A stretch of 64,000 nucleotides of DNA from Ascidia mentula. Its lineage: Eukaryota > Chordata > Ascidiacea > Phlebobranchia > Ascidiidae. Each line of letters opens with the position of its first letter. Position 1 is the stretch's first letter. The stretch covers positions 11,963,001 to 12,027,000 of the forward strand of contig OX387197.1 of assembly GCA_947561715.1 (NCBI GenBank). Direction: 5' to 3'. Below, piece after piece: positions 33,489 to 46,760 of this stretch. The notes under the pieces are model-generated. The model saw only the letters and a program-made list of their open reading frames with translations. It was not told where the DNA came from and did not search any database. A program made the position numbers and the translations under genes.

Positions 33489-34722
33489 TTTGCAATGTGT
33501 TTATTAAGACCGTTAATCTACATCCACATTGCACAAAGGTAACTTTCTGCAATGATACTAAAATGTAACAAGCAAAAAAAAACAAACATAATGCACACAA
33601 AACAAAAGCACCTCTCCCTCACCAAGCGTTTTCCTCAGGTGCAAACATTTGTTTAACTTGTTCCATTCTCCCATAACAACTTCGCAGTACTTACTTACAC
33701 GGCTATCGCTTTCTATTTGCTACATCGTAACCACGTGCGAGACCATTTTACGCGCTAAAACATTAACTGTCACGTGACATAAGTCAATTGTTTCGAAAAA
33801 GTACACATAATTTCTATACATTGTATTCTTTGCACATCGTGCCGACCTGTATTCGTGCAATGCTCACTGCACTGGACGGTTGCGCAACTTCAGATCCAGA
33901 GTGTTAAAAGTTACAGCGATTTACAACTTTTAATTTGAATCTTTTATTGCACAAATGATTGTCGTGCTACTATCACAAAGGCAGGATGTGAAAACACAAG
34001 GATTTTATTGCACAAGTTGAAAACGCTGTTACTTAGTTTTTCTTACTGAATGATTAATTGAATGTACCTTTACGTAAAACAATAAACTTGGCAAAGCATT
34101 ACAAAAATTTATCAAGAGTAAAAAATAAACATAAAAAATGCGCACTACAAAGATAAGTCAATAATAAACACAAAGCAGTGCTACTCAGAAGAAATCACGC
34201 CAATAATCTTATTGCGCCCGTATCTGAACAAACAAGCATCTGTCGCTTAAGTGGCAAAATTGAAATCGAAGTTAAACTTCCACGAATGCAATCGGACCGC
34301 AGCTTGGTGGTTGCAATTGGTTTGTCAAGAACACTTCGCAGTGTTGAATCTGCAAAGTAGTTAGCCTTACATTACTGAGAAATTCAAAGGTGGCTACAGC
34401 GAGTAAAAATCAAATAGTGAAAAGTCCAGCATGTTTATTTTCACCAAGGAAGTTTTTATTTGTGTTTAGCTGACTTTTAACAAATGGTACAACGTTAGAA
34501 TCTAGATTTATGACAATTTATTTCATCAACACATTTTACACTTTAGTATTGTTTACCTAATAATTTATTTTTTATGTGCAATTGTTGTTTGGCAGAAATG
34601 TCAAATAGTATAAAAATATAGGGAAGACCATCAATGCGTAAAAAACTAATTTTAGTGCCCACATTGCTGGTCATTTACTGTAATGTGAAAAGAACAGAGA
34701 TAATAATTTGGGTCATCACTGA
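33489..34722. other. SLC20 upstream region and WDR81 3' region
   Basis: 1.2 kb. A minus-strand AATAAA (complement of 34517-34522) probably ends WDR81. The part near 33500-33900 should hold the SLC20 promoter. No element recognised. Confidence 0.5.
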
Positions 34723-37700
34723 TTAGATGATTGATGTACTTCCAGTGCACTGACCTGACAAGCTATTTCCTTGAGCAGGAAGAGCTAAAACTGATATGCG
34801 ATTTGAAGAAGCTGTGATCAATTCATTGTGAAAAAGTTTCACTGCCTGCAGAGGTTCAGCAACAGAACGATATACCATCTTGGCATTTGGATTGTTAAAT
34901 TCCCACATCTTAATGCATTTTACAAGCATTACTTAATAAATAAAGTATTGCATTAAGTAATGGTAAAACTTACAGCAATGCTTTGGTCCAGTGAAGTTGA
35001 TACAAACATTTTATCTGATACAGTTAATAAAGAGACAACATCATTATCATGTGCTTGCCATATTCTGAGGATTGGCCCCATTCTTAAATCACAAACTGAA
35101 ATAATGCCAGAAGAAAATCCAGAAACAATGGTGTTGCCATTTGAGCACAAAGTTCTAAAAAAGTCACAGTTGTTTGTAAAAGATCAACCATACCTGAATA
35201 TTATGTGAACAGAAGATACTATTTTAATGCAATTAGTAAAGCACTGTTTCTATTGATCCTACTAACAATGAAACTTTAGTTACCGAATAATACCAGCAGA
35301 GGGTCCAACTGCTGTTTTGTACTCATTTGAAATATGTTGTGTTCGCAAGTCGATCAGCTTTATTGTTTCTGAGTTGTTTATTAGGACTTGTCTGAGTGGA
35401 TCAGGTAAACACAATACTGATGTGATTCCAGGCTTGAATTCAATTGAATCATAACAAGCTACCTGACATTTTATAACAAAACATTATTCACTGTTTCTTT
35501 CAAACTAAATTTATAGGATCAAATTTAAATGACAAAATGAAGGAAACAACTTCATGCAATATACCTGATTTCCAGTGTAGGGGTCCCAGACATGAATATT
35601 GCCATCACAGCTCACAACTGAATGGTCAGCACCCACCAAACTGGCATAAAACACAGTTTTTTTGTGTTGTCGATAAACAAACAGTGGTTCAACTGTATCA
35701 GAGGTACTTCCATGTAGTGGCCAAAGTTTTACAGTTTTATCCTTGCCACTGCTCATGAACCAACTTTCACATTCACTTGAATGTAAACTTCTATATATGA
35801 CAAACAAGAATTAGGTAATTGACACAGCACAGAGATGGGGTAAAACGTTAATCATACTTAACTGCTGCTGAATGCCCAACAAAATTCTGGAGGGAAATTT
35901 GGTTAAAATGAATGTGCCCATCATCATCGGCCAAACCGATCTCATGTTCCCAATAAGCAAGCCAGTTTCCATTTAAGTGAGTGTAACCATTCTCTGTCAT
36001 AGTTAGACCAACATACAGTTTTATATGAAAAAGCTACTGCAGATTGCAAATAAAGTCCCCAAATTACCATTTAAGTCTTTTCCATAAATATCATTTGTGG
36101 GATTTGAACAAAGCAATGCATCAGACTTGTTAACCACAATTTTATTTCCAATGACTGTTGCCTTGGTAAATTTGTCAGATTTATCCTTATCTACCTACAA
36201 CCAAAATGTTTAAAAGAAAATCAAAACTGAAGGTAACAAATTTCAATTAACCTTGTCTGTTATGTCATCCCCTGTGTCTCCTTTCAGTGCAGTTTCATAT
36301 GTGGAGCTTAAACCCCATACAAAGTCATGATTGCCCAACAAAACTCTTTCCATGTGATAAACACCCACAAGTCTGGTAATTGGAACATATGCATGATAGG
36401 CAGTTTCAGGACAAAATGCCTCCTCAATCTCCCTCTTGATTGCTTCATATTTCAGTTTTTGTTCCTTAGACAAAAACGACTTGTCCTTGTGTTTTGCTTT
36501 CATCGATTTCTTTAAATAAGTTGTGAAAATAACAAAAAGGGAAAAACATATTTATCACATACATAGTTTTCTCCTCCTTTCCCCTCTGAGGAGTCTTTTG
36601 AAAATTGTCTATTTTTATCTCCCATTTGAACTGCAACAGCAATTGAATCTTCACTTGGAGACAAAAAATGTTTCACATCCAAATCATCAATCTAAGAAGG
36701 CAATGAATTGAGAAATTATAATTAACTGGAAAAGGCATGTACCTCAAACATAGGTTCTTCAGCAGGACATTCTTTTGCTAAACCTCCATGTTGTTGAACA
36801 ACAAAATTGCTGTAATATTATACAAGTAAAATATATGTTTATATTTAATACTGCAAAAAATCGTTACCTAAACAAAGATTGAAATAGTCCAGTTAAATGT
36901 TTTTGTGCTTGATCTCGACCAATGCAGATTGCCAATTGTACAAACAATTTTGTAATCTTCAAACAAAGTTGCTTTCTTTTTTCACCACCTCCAGGAAATC
37001 TAATTTCAAAAAATATTTTTTTAACACTGGTGCTAAGTTATTCAGAAATTTAGTGTTACTTGATTCTTTTGGAGGCCAGTGTTCCTATCAAAGGTTCAAA
37101 AATTTCCTTAGACAGTCTTGGTAATTGGTCCAAAATCAATTTGCCAGTTTGATCTTGCAAAAGATGTGTAAGCACAGTACAACTAGCCTCCAAAGCTGCC
37201 AATGATCGATCCGAAAATTGAGTCCCAGAAATGGCAGTTGAAACCTGTTTAATTGAAAGAGGCTAAGAGTATTTAAAAATACTGTATTTAACTGATTTGT
37301 TATAATCTGGAAATGGAAAGTAGTAACTTACTGTATATGAAATGTGTGGAATATATTGCAAAGTAAACAAGGATGGGCCATACATGGCAGAAGCAAACTG
37401 AAGACAATCAATTACTTGTAAGTAATTATTTGGCACAACATCTACAAAAAACATTATCGTTTGAGAAGTTGTTTGTGGACTTTTAACTAGTATTACCTGG
37501 ATCATCATAAAAACACAAATTAATTACCCACAATAATGGGCGAATAATGTGTTTTGATGTTAGTGTGGGCCCAACCTTCCTCATCATCCACTGAATACTA
37601 TCCATAAGAATCTCTAATGAAACAAAATATAAATGCTTGCACATAAAATCATTAATTTTGCCCACAATTTGTCTGACATTCAAACCTGTTTTTCTCTTCA

Positions 37701-40700
37701 TCCTTACAAGACATTCTGTTGCATGGCGTGGAATTGTTTCCAGAAACACAGTGAGACTAAATCGATTACACAACTGAACAAGCAGTGATTTGTCATACAA
37801 TATGTTGCAAATGTAATAAACTTCACCATTGTTATCTGAACCACTCTGCATCAGCAAATGGTTTACATTTTCATAAAGTCTATTTACTGGTTTCAAGTAC
37901 CATTGGCAGGTTTCCTTCACACCTAAAAGTTAACAACATTAGAAAGACCAAGTATGTGATGTTGTGTAAAAACTAACCTAACTCCTGCGCAAGTTGATTG
38001 AAGGTAATAACAAAGAATTTGGTGGCATAGAGAGATTCAAAATCAAACATGGATATAACATGAGGCATAAGAATTGAAAATCCATCTGAACAACCTTTTA
38101 GAGAAGTCAGCAAAGCAATAAATGATTTTTCAACCATTAGCAAGTCTTCATCTTTTGGTGGATTTCTGTATGTGTCAGTCACAATCTAAATAAATACACT
38201 TTAAAGCCCTCAAAAGTGATGATACTGTGATTAATTTTTTGTTTTCTATTTAATTTATCCACAAAATTTTAGTATATTTTTCAGGCCCCAGAGTAATTCA
38301 ATAGTCATGGCCTTGAATACATTATTGATCAACTCACTATCAACATTTCCAGAAAATCGTATAACTCCAGAAAATATTGCGGCAAGGAAAATACATCCAT
38401 TTCTTGGCATAACAACTGGTCAATAGTTGGTGGAGGAAAACATTCATTTTTTGATTCCAAGAGACGGCCAGACTCGTGCACATTATACTGATTTTGAACA
38501 TCATTGGAATTTTCATATTGATGCACTTTGGCCAATGTTCTGCAAATGATAATAACTCACTTTTGTACAAATATATTACATATAAATGAAAGGTTTGTAA
38601 AAAATATATAACCTTTGAAGAGGTTCCACAAAGTTCAACAAATATGACAAAGTGTGTTGGACATTAGTTGGTAAGGTGGACTTGTTGGCTTTAAAACATA
38701 TCACAGCAGCTTCTAATCGCTTCTCAAATTGACCACACAGAGCATAAGATTTAAGCTGAGAGGCAAAGTACAATTCCATGATCAAACAAAAAAATGTCAA
38801 AACATTATAATCAGAAATTATTTCTTCAATGCTTGCTGATGTCAATTCCTCATGCTTCTCTGTTACAATTGCTTGTAATGTGCTGGAAAGATCAGGCCTG
38901 AAAGTATTAAATAGAAGAAACTAGTAACACCCAAAGCAGTATAAAAGGGATGCAGGCATTGGTGTCTTTTAAATCTACTTAATATTTAATTAGCCTTTAC
39001 CTGCCATTTATTGATATTTTGAATTTGAACAGGTTCTCTAAATGGTCAAGGGTATCAAAAGGATCATATCCAGTAGGGAGTTGGATTTGGTTGGATTCTG
39101 ACTTTTCACCTGACTCTTCACTTTCATTTGTTAGATTTTCCATTCCAGTATTCTACAAAACAAGCATCTAGTCATAAGCTAGGTAAAGATAATGATGGCA
39201 CAGGGACAAAATAATAAGGGTAAAAAAAATCCTTTTTTTACAAAGGGAGAATAAGAGGTAAAAGAACAAAAGTTTTGCAACAATTATAACCACAAACACA
39301 ATTCAAGTAAACTTTCATGTAGGTAATAATTTACAGGTTTACATCTTTTTCAAAGAACATTTTACCTAAATATTATCAACAAGTTTTGTAGGATATTCAT
39401 TAGAATTACATAAAGTTTATATAGTTTTGAGCATTTTTTATGCGAAAAGAAAAGTTCCAGAGACATATATGTACAATTAAACATATAATCAGACACACAT
39501 ATGTAACTTACTGTGTATCCAGGTGTATCATAACTTCTAGCAGCAACTTTACCAACAATTGAATTCTGTAAAAATGAACAATTTTTTAACCTATTGCTAC
39601 ATAATTTAAAACAGCATTTACTTACATTAAAATGTGGTTGCAACGGAGAGCAGCATTTTCCTGGATGTGGGCTGTGAAAGATTTGTACGATTCCTTGCTT
39701 GAGATGGGTTTGATGTTGATCAACCAACTGCCGACAAACATTTAACTCCTCTACTGCACTTTTCCCAGATAGTTTGTAACCAAATGTGATGTCTATCCAG
39801 TTGTGTAAGTTTTCCGAAACATAATCACTTTCTAACATTTCCCTTCAATATCAGATTTAAATGTTACGTAAAACAACAGCATTCTCCAGTTCCAACTTTT
39901 AAGGGAAGTCAAAAACATAACTTAAAGAATGTGGGGCAGAAAATGATATAAAACAATTATTTGATGTTCAAAATCATAACAACAGCATATGATGTTAAAC
40001 TTGGAACTACAAAAATTACATGTGTTTGGAAACAAAGTCTTCGGGAGATTCACTCCATTCAGGATATCCAAGATTTGTCATGTCCTCATGCATTGAATAG
40101 AACACACTTGGATCGGTGTAAAACTCTGGAATACATTCATCAGGTGACCATGCCTGCATTCTTTGAATGCTGGCAGGATATTCATTTGGCTCCCAATAGG
40201 ATCTGATTAACAAAATACCCTCAATAATTAGTGTTCATACATAACATTAGTTTAGCAATAGAATAATTATTTTACCAACCTAACATATTTTTGTAATATC
40301 GTCTTAGGAATTTTACGGGCCAAATAAGCATAATATGTTATTTCTGATAGCATATCCGGGATATGATGAGGAACGTGTATCTTGTTCGCCCCTTGTTCTG
40401 CATTTTGACTGATAGCCATTGAATACTGTAAGTTTAGTTGGTCATCACCTTTGTTCAGTCTGCAAAACAAAATACTCATTTAGGAAAAACAATAATTACC
40501 ATTAACAATGATAACCTGCACGTTTTAGAAGATTTTTATAGTTTCAGTGCAGGAAACATTTATTGCATTGAACATTCAAAACAACCCTTGCTAATTTAGC
40601 TTTGTGACTCCAGGTATGTTTTAGTTCAGTGCAAATGTGGTTGAATTGGATCATTGTATGCTAAAGGTTGACAACCTATAGCCTATGACATACAACAAAC

Positions 40701-42771
40701 ACTTGCCTATATTTGGATTTTGATAAATCCCTCCATCCTTGTTGGAAAGTTGATAAGTCAGACACCCACGGTAAAATAGGATGATGATGGGGATCACCAA
40801 ATCTCCGACCTAAAATATGGTGTATTTTATTGCATAATTTTGTTTTTTATGGGCAACCTGTCTAGATTGCTTAATGAAGAATAAATTAGCACATATTCAA
40901 AGACATGCTATTATGCACTGTAAACCCTTACATTTAATATGTGACAAACATACCTGCCAGTTTATTGAGATACATCAGGTAATCGTAGTTTGAAATCTTA
41001 CCACAAATCTAAATATATGCACAAAGTTTGTTTAGTTATTTACCCACTTGCCAAACAATTAAAACTTTTAAAAAAGCATGACAAAATTCAAAATATTTTA
41101 TCACATTATAAAAAATTAATATCATAGTTGTACATTAAATATATGTTGAAAGAAACTTTAAGAAAAAAAAGTAATGAGTGAGATTAGCTCACTAAAAGAA
41201 TCTGGAACTCGCTTGGGCATTGTTTTTCTCTGCGATATAAAATTACTGCAAGTATTACATGTATATCAATGACACAACAAGCTTCGGTTCATATCGTTTT
41301 TATTTGAGTGTTTCTCTATATTTATATTTGCATAAAAATGATAATTAAACGAAGTAAGCAAAATTGATTTTTCCATTTAATATATCAGCTGACATTGTAC
41401 TGAAGCTTGTTGCTCCATTGATATACATGAAGTTATAAGTTATGTTAAGTCAAATGTCACTTTCTGGAATAATAAATGTTCTGAAATATTGTGCAAAAGA
41501 CCCACTTTTTGTGCTGGCATCAATATCGACCAACAAATAAATTACATACGCAAAAGAGTCATAATAATCATTGAGCTGCAATCAGTAGTGCACACATTAT
41601 TAGGATTCATCAGTGCAACTGGTGACTGTAAAACTTTTAAATTACCAATGTTGATCGAACAAACAACAGAGAGTTTGGTGCTACAGTTTTACTTTCTGCA
41701 CCAAATAGTTTCAAAGTTCTTCCAGTGCTACTTATCATCTGCACTGATGAGACCTTATTGGTCAAAACAGTGTGCACTACTGTTTACAGCTCTCACATTT
41801 ATTATCTTTGGGCTGCAGCTCAATGATTGTTACAGCTCTTTTGCTTCTATTTTATTATTTGTATATTTAATGATTCTATTTCAAAAAGCAACTGGCATTG
41901 AAAATGAACAAACCCATTTTTCCAAATTACTGCATATTTCCGTATCCTCATGGTGAGAACATAAATCCTTCTTATAAAGAAATTCTGCAGCTGTAGAATT
42001 TTTATTGATGAAAACATTTGAAGATGATATTATATCATAAAAATCGACTTGAAGCCACTGTCGTGTATCCAAATGTGCCCTTTTCCATGTTAATGGAGTT
42101 AGCTGTTGAAGTGGAAAGCTGTGGCTTACATAAACCATCATCTGTAATACTTGAAGAAGCATGAAGTGAAGCTTTGTTGCAGACTGAAAAAGCATTGCAG
42201 GACTGTACAACAAACCATCTTCAACACTGTAATCAATGTATGGTTTTACAAAATAACATTTCCCTTTAGAACAGAAGGTGGAAATGATAGGCAAGATATT
42301 GACATGGGACACTTCAACAGTGTTTGCTGACTTCAATTTGTCAATTGATGAGGAGTTGGTTTTGTTGTAAGTAATATAAGAATTATCATGTTTCATGTGC
42401 AATTTCAACAACAGCGTTCTCATGTCTTTTAAACACAGCGAATCAAAAAATGAAGAGGTTGACCAATTTTCATTTTTGGGTGCTTCACAAGGATTGTCAA
42501 TAAAAGTTTGTTTCACAAGGTCAATGTCACAAACTGAAATAGACACTTTGACAACTTGTTTTGGAAAAGATTGGCATGAATGATGCAGGAGACTTTGTAT
42601 TTGCAGAGTTGTAAAGTTTTCTAAACAACTACATAACATGACCTCCCCATGCTCAGTTATGCTTGTCAACCAATCATATGAAACAAGTGCAACTACTTCA
42701 TGGTCTGAAACATAACTTAGCAATCTTGGGTCCAATTTCAAGTCTTCTGAAATTTGTTCCATGGTTTGCAC
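34723..42771 (-). CDS. WDR81: WDR81, BEACH and WD40 protein
   Basis: Twenty-four exons: 42771-41914, 41008-40954, 40809-40707, 40459-40280, 40202-40020, 39842-39626, 39565-39512, 39152-39001, 38897-38613, 38539-38338, 38185-37978, 37922-37497, 37441-37332, 37244-37060, 36999-36868, 36809-36743, 36691-36563, 36509-36252, 36194-36068, 35993-35858, 35790-35565, 35462-35284, 35154-34974 and 34908-34723. They sum to 1612 residues (human about 1941). WDR81 acts with WDR91 on endosomal phosphoinositide and in aggregate clearance. The BEACH part shows [85 protein letters not shown] and [21 protein letters not shown]-terminal WD repeats include [24 protein letters not shown] and [13 protein letters not shown]. 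Intron 3 has a GC donor (ATAG|GCAAGT). Confidence 0.95.
41009..41913 (-). other. WDR81 intron 1
   Basis: 900-base intron with one decayed hammerhead repeat on the plus strand at about 41722-41784. The long plus-strand ORF here (41489-41956) has no family resemblance. Confidence 0.6.
41722..41784 (+). mobile_element. Hammerhead repeat, nearly intact core (copy 5)
   Basis: CTGATGA at 41744-41750 is intact. Stem II reads GACC...GGTC (4 bp), the GAAA box reads AAAA, and the 3' side CTGTTTACAGCTCTC differs from the consensus CTGTCTGCAGCTCTC. Probably inactive. Sense orientation is opposite to WDR81. Confidence 0.75.
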
Positions 42772-43263
42772 CCAGAAAATCTATTACCTATGGATTTTAG
42801 TAAAAGATTGTGTGAGCACACTCAACTGCATCCATTTATCATACAGGTATAAATAAAACTAGTTCAAATATTTCATAATTTTTTCAAAAAAATATTGTTT
42901 AAAATTAAACAACTATTTTCAGTCTTGCATGAGTTCAAGTGACAGACAAATTTAACAAAAGACAAAAAATTAAAATCAATAAAGTAAAAGAGCAAGAGCA
43001 GCCTTTTCAACAAATTTTGTGTTTTCTACTTTTTGTTGATATCATTGCATTGTTCATTTTCAACTAACTTTCACTTTACATGGGGGCCCCAGGCTTGATG
43101 ATATTTGGGGTCTGTGACTACAACAAATAGGTTGGCAACCACAGATCTAAGCTATAGAAGTGAGAATTAGAATCAAAAGGAATCTGCTACTATAAGGTAA
43201 TTATTTAATTATTACGTATATAAATACTTATTAATATTTAATTAAAACTTAATGGAAAGTGAC
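42772..43263. other. Spacer between TP53I3-like gene and WDR81
   Basis: 492 bases, AT-rich, same-strand neighbours. 3' UTR of the oxidoreductase plus WDR81 promoter; no repeat recognised. Confidence 0.5.
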
Positions 43264-44403
43264 TTAAAGTTCTTTCATAGCACGATAATCTTCAATTTTT
43301 AGAATTATTTTTCCTTTGTTTTTGTTTGATGCCATATAGAGATGAGCCTCCACCACATCATCAAGACTCATTACTCTGTCTATAACCGGCATGAGGTGAA
43401 CACTTCCCACGTTAGGAGTAAAGTAAGGTAAAGCCTCAGCTGAAAATTGTTTAATAAGCTGTGTTTTATATTCATTGCTTCGTGGTTTTAGTGTTGTTCC
43501 AGTAATAGACAGGCGTTTTCTGAGGACTTCCGATAATAGTGAACCATCAACACTACCACCTCCTAAAAGCCCATAAACCACCCATCTTCCATCCAGAGCA
43601 ATACATTTAGTGTTTTGTTTCCAAAATGAACCACCAACACAATCCAAAATTAAATTAACTCCTTTTCCATTTGTTACATCAAGTACCTTGTCAGCAAAGT
43701 CACCAGTTTTATAGTTAAATCCATATGTAGCCCCCAGTGACTTTGCCATATCAATTTTCTCTTCAGAACCAGCAGTTACAATTACAGTAGCCTGACATAG
43801 CTTTGTAAGTTGAATAGCTGCTGTCCCAACTCCACTTCCACCACCATGAATAAGAACAGTATCACTAGGAGCTATTTTTCCAACAAAGTGTAATAGTTGG
43901 AAAGCTGTAAGCCAAACTTCTGGTATTGCTGCAGCCTTATAGAGTTCTAATGAAGATGGGACAGGCATGACATGATCTTCATTAACAGCCACGAACCCTG
44001 CATATCCCCCACCAGATAATAATGCCATTACTTTGTCACCTTTTTCCCACTTTGTTGCATTGTTGCCAGTGGAGTGAACAACACCAGAAACTTCCAGACC
44101 GAGAGTTTGAGGAAACTTTAAACCAGGATATATACCCTGACGAATAAGTAAATCTGCACGATTTAATGCTGTTGCTTCTGTTTTTATCAAAATTTCATTG
44201 TCCTTTGGTTGCGGAATTTCCAGAACACTTTCAACGCGTAACTCATCAGCACCACCAAACTTATTCTGCTTTACCACTTTCATTGTTGAAACAGAAGCTA
44301 GTGACCGGTGTAATTGAAATGCAAAAAGGAACTTTACTGAAACACCAACAAATGAATTTGGAATAAACTTAAAGGCAACCATTTTATTTAGCTTTCTAGT
44401 CAC
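43264..44403 (-). CDS. TP53I3: Quinone oxidoreductase, TP53I3/PIG3-like
   Basis: Single-exon ORF of 379 residues in the zeta-crystallin branch of the MDR family, NADPH-dependent quinone reductases. Visible motifs are EATALNRADLLIRQGIYP, LGLEVSGVV, GDKVMALLSGGGYAG, the NADPH-binding HGGGSGVGTAAIQL, AGSEEKIDMAKSLGA and ILDCVGGSFW. The core begins at Met41 (MKVVKQNKFGG), which matches the usual start. The 40-residue extension before it is basic and lacks acidic residues, so it may be a mitochondrial presequence. No intron. Confidence 0.92.
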   Translation of the reverse strand: MTRKLNKMVAFKFIPNSFVGVSVKFLFAFQLHRSLASVSTMKVVKQNKFGGADELRVESVLEIPQPKDNEILIKTEATALNRADLLIRQGIYPGLKFPQTLGLEVSGVVHSTGNNATKWEKGDKVMALLSGGGYAGFVAVNEDHVMPVPSSLELYKAAAIPEVWLTAFQLLHFVGKIAPSDTVLIHGGGSGVGTAAIQLTKLCQATVIVTAGSEEKIDMAKSLGATYGFNYKTGDFADKVLDVTNGKGVNLILDCVGGSFWKQNTKCIALDGRWVVYGLLGGGSVDGSLLSEVLRKRLSITGTTLKPRSNEYKTQLIKQFSAEALPYFTPNVGSVHLMPVIDRVMSLDDVVEAHLYMASNKNKGKIILKIEDYRAMKEL

Positions 44404-45400
44404 CTATGAGATTCACACTTGAAATTTCATCGAGGGGTTTATACAAACAAAACATTACCTCTAAGTTCTCAAATGACGCCTCACGTTTGTAAACATGCGA
44501 GCATGATTTAGCGAGTATGCACGACACCTGGTGTCCTTGGTGTATACTTTCCAGGTCATGGGGCTACTTCGTCGAAAGACATTATTATCCCAGTAAATTA
44601 ATGTTTAACTGCTTTTTTGTCAACCTCGATCTATCCCCGCCAGAGCGGGAAGAAGTACTTTTTAAAATGCTTCGATGGCGCTTGTTTGCCATGGCCCACC
44701 TGTGTCATAATTCGTCATATTGTACGGGTCTGTTGTTTGCAGCCTGAGCCTGACCGTTGACTGATAGCATAATTAGCTATACTCTGATGATTGTCATGTT
44801 CTTAGGAAGAGCGGCACCATAAATATTGATAATTAACGTAAATGTTGTAAGTTGCATGTTCGCTATTAGTAGGCTCTAACACGCCCTACTACGACACGCG
44901 GCCAAAATGCGATGATCGGAACTACCCGTTCCAGAAAAAAGTACAAATTTGATTTACGTCGAATGCCGGACAAAAAGTTTTAAGCAATGCGGTTTTCTGT
45001 GTTAAATTATGTCCAACTAAGCAACAACGAAACACCACCTAGAAACCACCAAACACAAACCCTGATTCAGGCAAGCCGAATTACCGACAAACGATAATAT
45101 CACGTTGGCATTAACACATTCCGAATATCCTGTGGCAAAACGTCTTTACGTGCCACAACGCCAGTAGAAAATAAGTACAAACCTTGTGCGGGTCTATGAA
45201 TTCAGTCAGATCGCTTAGTATTTAGAGTAGACTTTCTACACAGGACATTGTTGAGTTCTTAGATTTTTTTGTTTCATTTTTGTCGTTTGCTTGCAATTTA
45301 GCCTAGGCCTACTCTATATTTTGACCACTTATTCGGCCAGTTAGCCAGCATACAGCTGACAAACCAATCGAAGGGCTTATATATTTGTACTCTGTATTCA

Positions 45401-45850
45401 TGGCTTCGACTTCGCGTCATCAATGGGTCTGACGTCACAATGCTGCAGGTAAAGATTGGCTGAAAATGCATTGGTTAGATAGCAGTTTTTCCTAAAACGC
45501 GTGTAGCGCTGCTGTAAATCATTTTGTGGCAATTTTTTTTGTTTAGGCAAAGCAGAAATTATTGAAGAATACGTAGAATATTCGAAGAATAAGTAGCAAG
45601 CACCAAAAACAAAAATTTACGTTTAGGCAAAGAAAAGCGTCTCGAATTAACGGCAACTAATTGGTTTTTGGTGCTTGTATTGTTCGACAATTTCTACTTT
45701 GCCTGAACGTAAAACTTTTCCCACAAAACAATTTAGGGCTGCTCTGCACACGTTTAAGTAAACAACTCCTATCTAAACCAATGCATTTTTACCCAATCTT
45801 TACCTACAGCATTGTGACGCCAGACGCATCAATGACGCGAAGTCGGAACC
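45401..45850. mobile_element. Foldback element with ~200-base inverted arms
   Basis: Arms at about 45401-45611 and 45661-45850 are inverted copies, roughly 80% alike by eye. For example, GACTTCGCGTCAT, GTCACAATGCTG, GGTAAAGATTGG, AATGCATTGGTT and AAGCACCAAAAAC recur in reverse complement. The middle is about 50 bases. There is no coding capacity. A target duplication was not identified. A transcript would form a long double-stranded RNA. Confidence 0.8.
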
Positions 45851-46710
45851 TTGATCGCCACACCTGAATTACTATTGTCTCATAGAATGTTGACATGGTT
45901 TTATTGTGAGTATTAAATGGTGTACTAATTTTCTCCAATTCACCATATACCACACGCTTAGTGAGGACGCGCAAAATTTATGGATTCTTGTCACGAATTT
46001 CCTATTCTTGACCCAACTGTTCGAGCAATTGTGTTCGCGAATGATGATTAACATTCCAATCGATTTGCAACTGCGCTGGATTGAAGTGGAAAATGTACAA
46101 TACAATGTTGTTTTTCTAAGAAACTTGATTATTTTGGGCCCGATTATTTAGTTTTCTCATCTAAACGTGTTTTTTTCATTAAATACGCACTATTAGTGAT
46201 GTTGCGTTTTGGTCGGACCAGCCTGGCTAAATAAACAAATTGGCATAAATTATCGCTGTCCGACCGAAAAAATACAATATTCTAATTCACACCACACATG
46301 GCCCCAAATTCTGATAAAGTTTCTCAAATAAATCCAATTTCGGGATCAAAATGCAGGTTTATTTTTTTTTTGTCCTGACCGATGTTGACCGGACCGTGTA
46401 AAGGGTCCAAATAAATTTTTTGCCATAGTTTTGATATACCTCACGACCCAAGCCCTCAGCATCGAATACAGGTTGCGGACATTTGATTCAGTTACCGACA
46501 CAACTCTTTCACATATGCCATTGTTTATCAGCTCTGTCCCACCTAGACTTGTCTGTGAAACGTAAAAGCTGTCGGAAGAGCAAAAACTATTGGGGACCTA
46601 TGTTGTAAAGTGTAGAACATGCATAAAGCGTTACATCAAAGCACGGGCAAGATGTTACATTTCAATTAAAATATAGGACTGCTCTTCTGGCATAAATTAA
46701 AGTGCTTTAT

Positions 46711-46760
46711 TTGTCCAACGTTTCGTTTGCCATGCAGCAAGACTTCATCAGGGTTCATAA
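46711..46760 (-). repeat. Hammerhead-like motif in a second repeat family
   Basis: On the minus strand, CUGAUGA (complement of 46745-46751) is followed by a possible stem II with a bulge (GU-UUGC/GCAAAC) and GAAAC (46721-46724), then GTTGGACAAATAAAG. I could not find a convincing stem III or cleavage triplet. It may be the 3' end of a retroposon. Confidence 0.35.

Noticed and set aside
41489-41956. Plus-strand ORF of 155 codons
   Set aside because: Lies in WDR81 intron 1 and overlaps exon 1 antisense; part of it is the hammerhead repeat.
46200-46450. GGTCGGACCAG and GTCCGACCG words suggesting an inverted repeat
   Set aside because: Too short and imperfect to support an element by eye.
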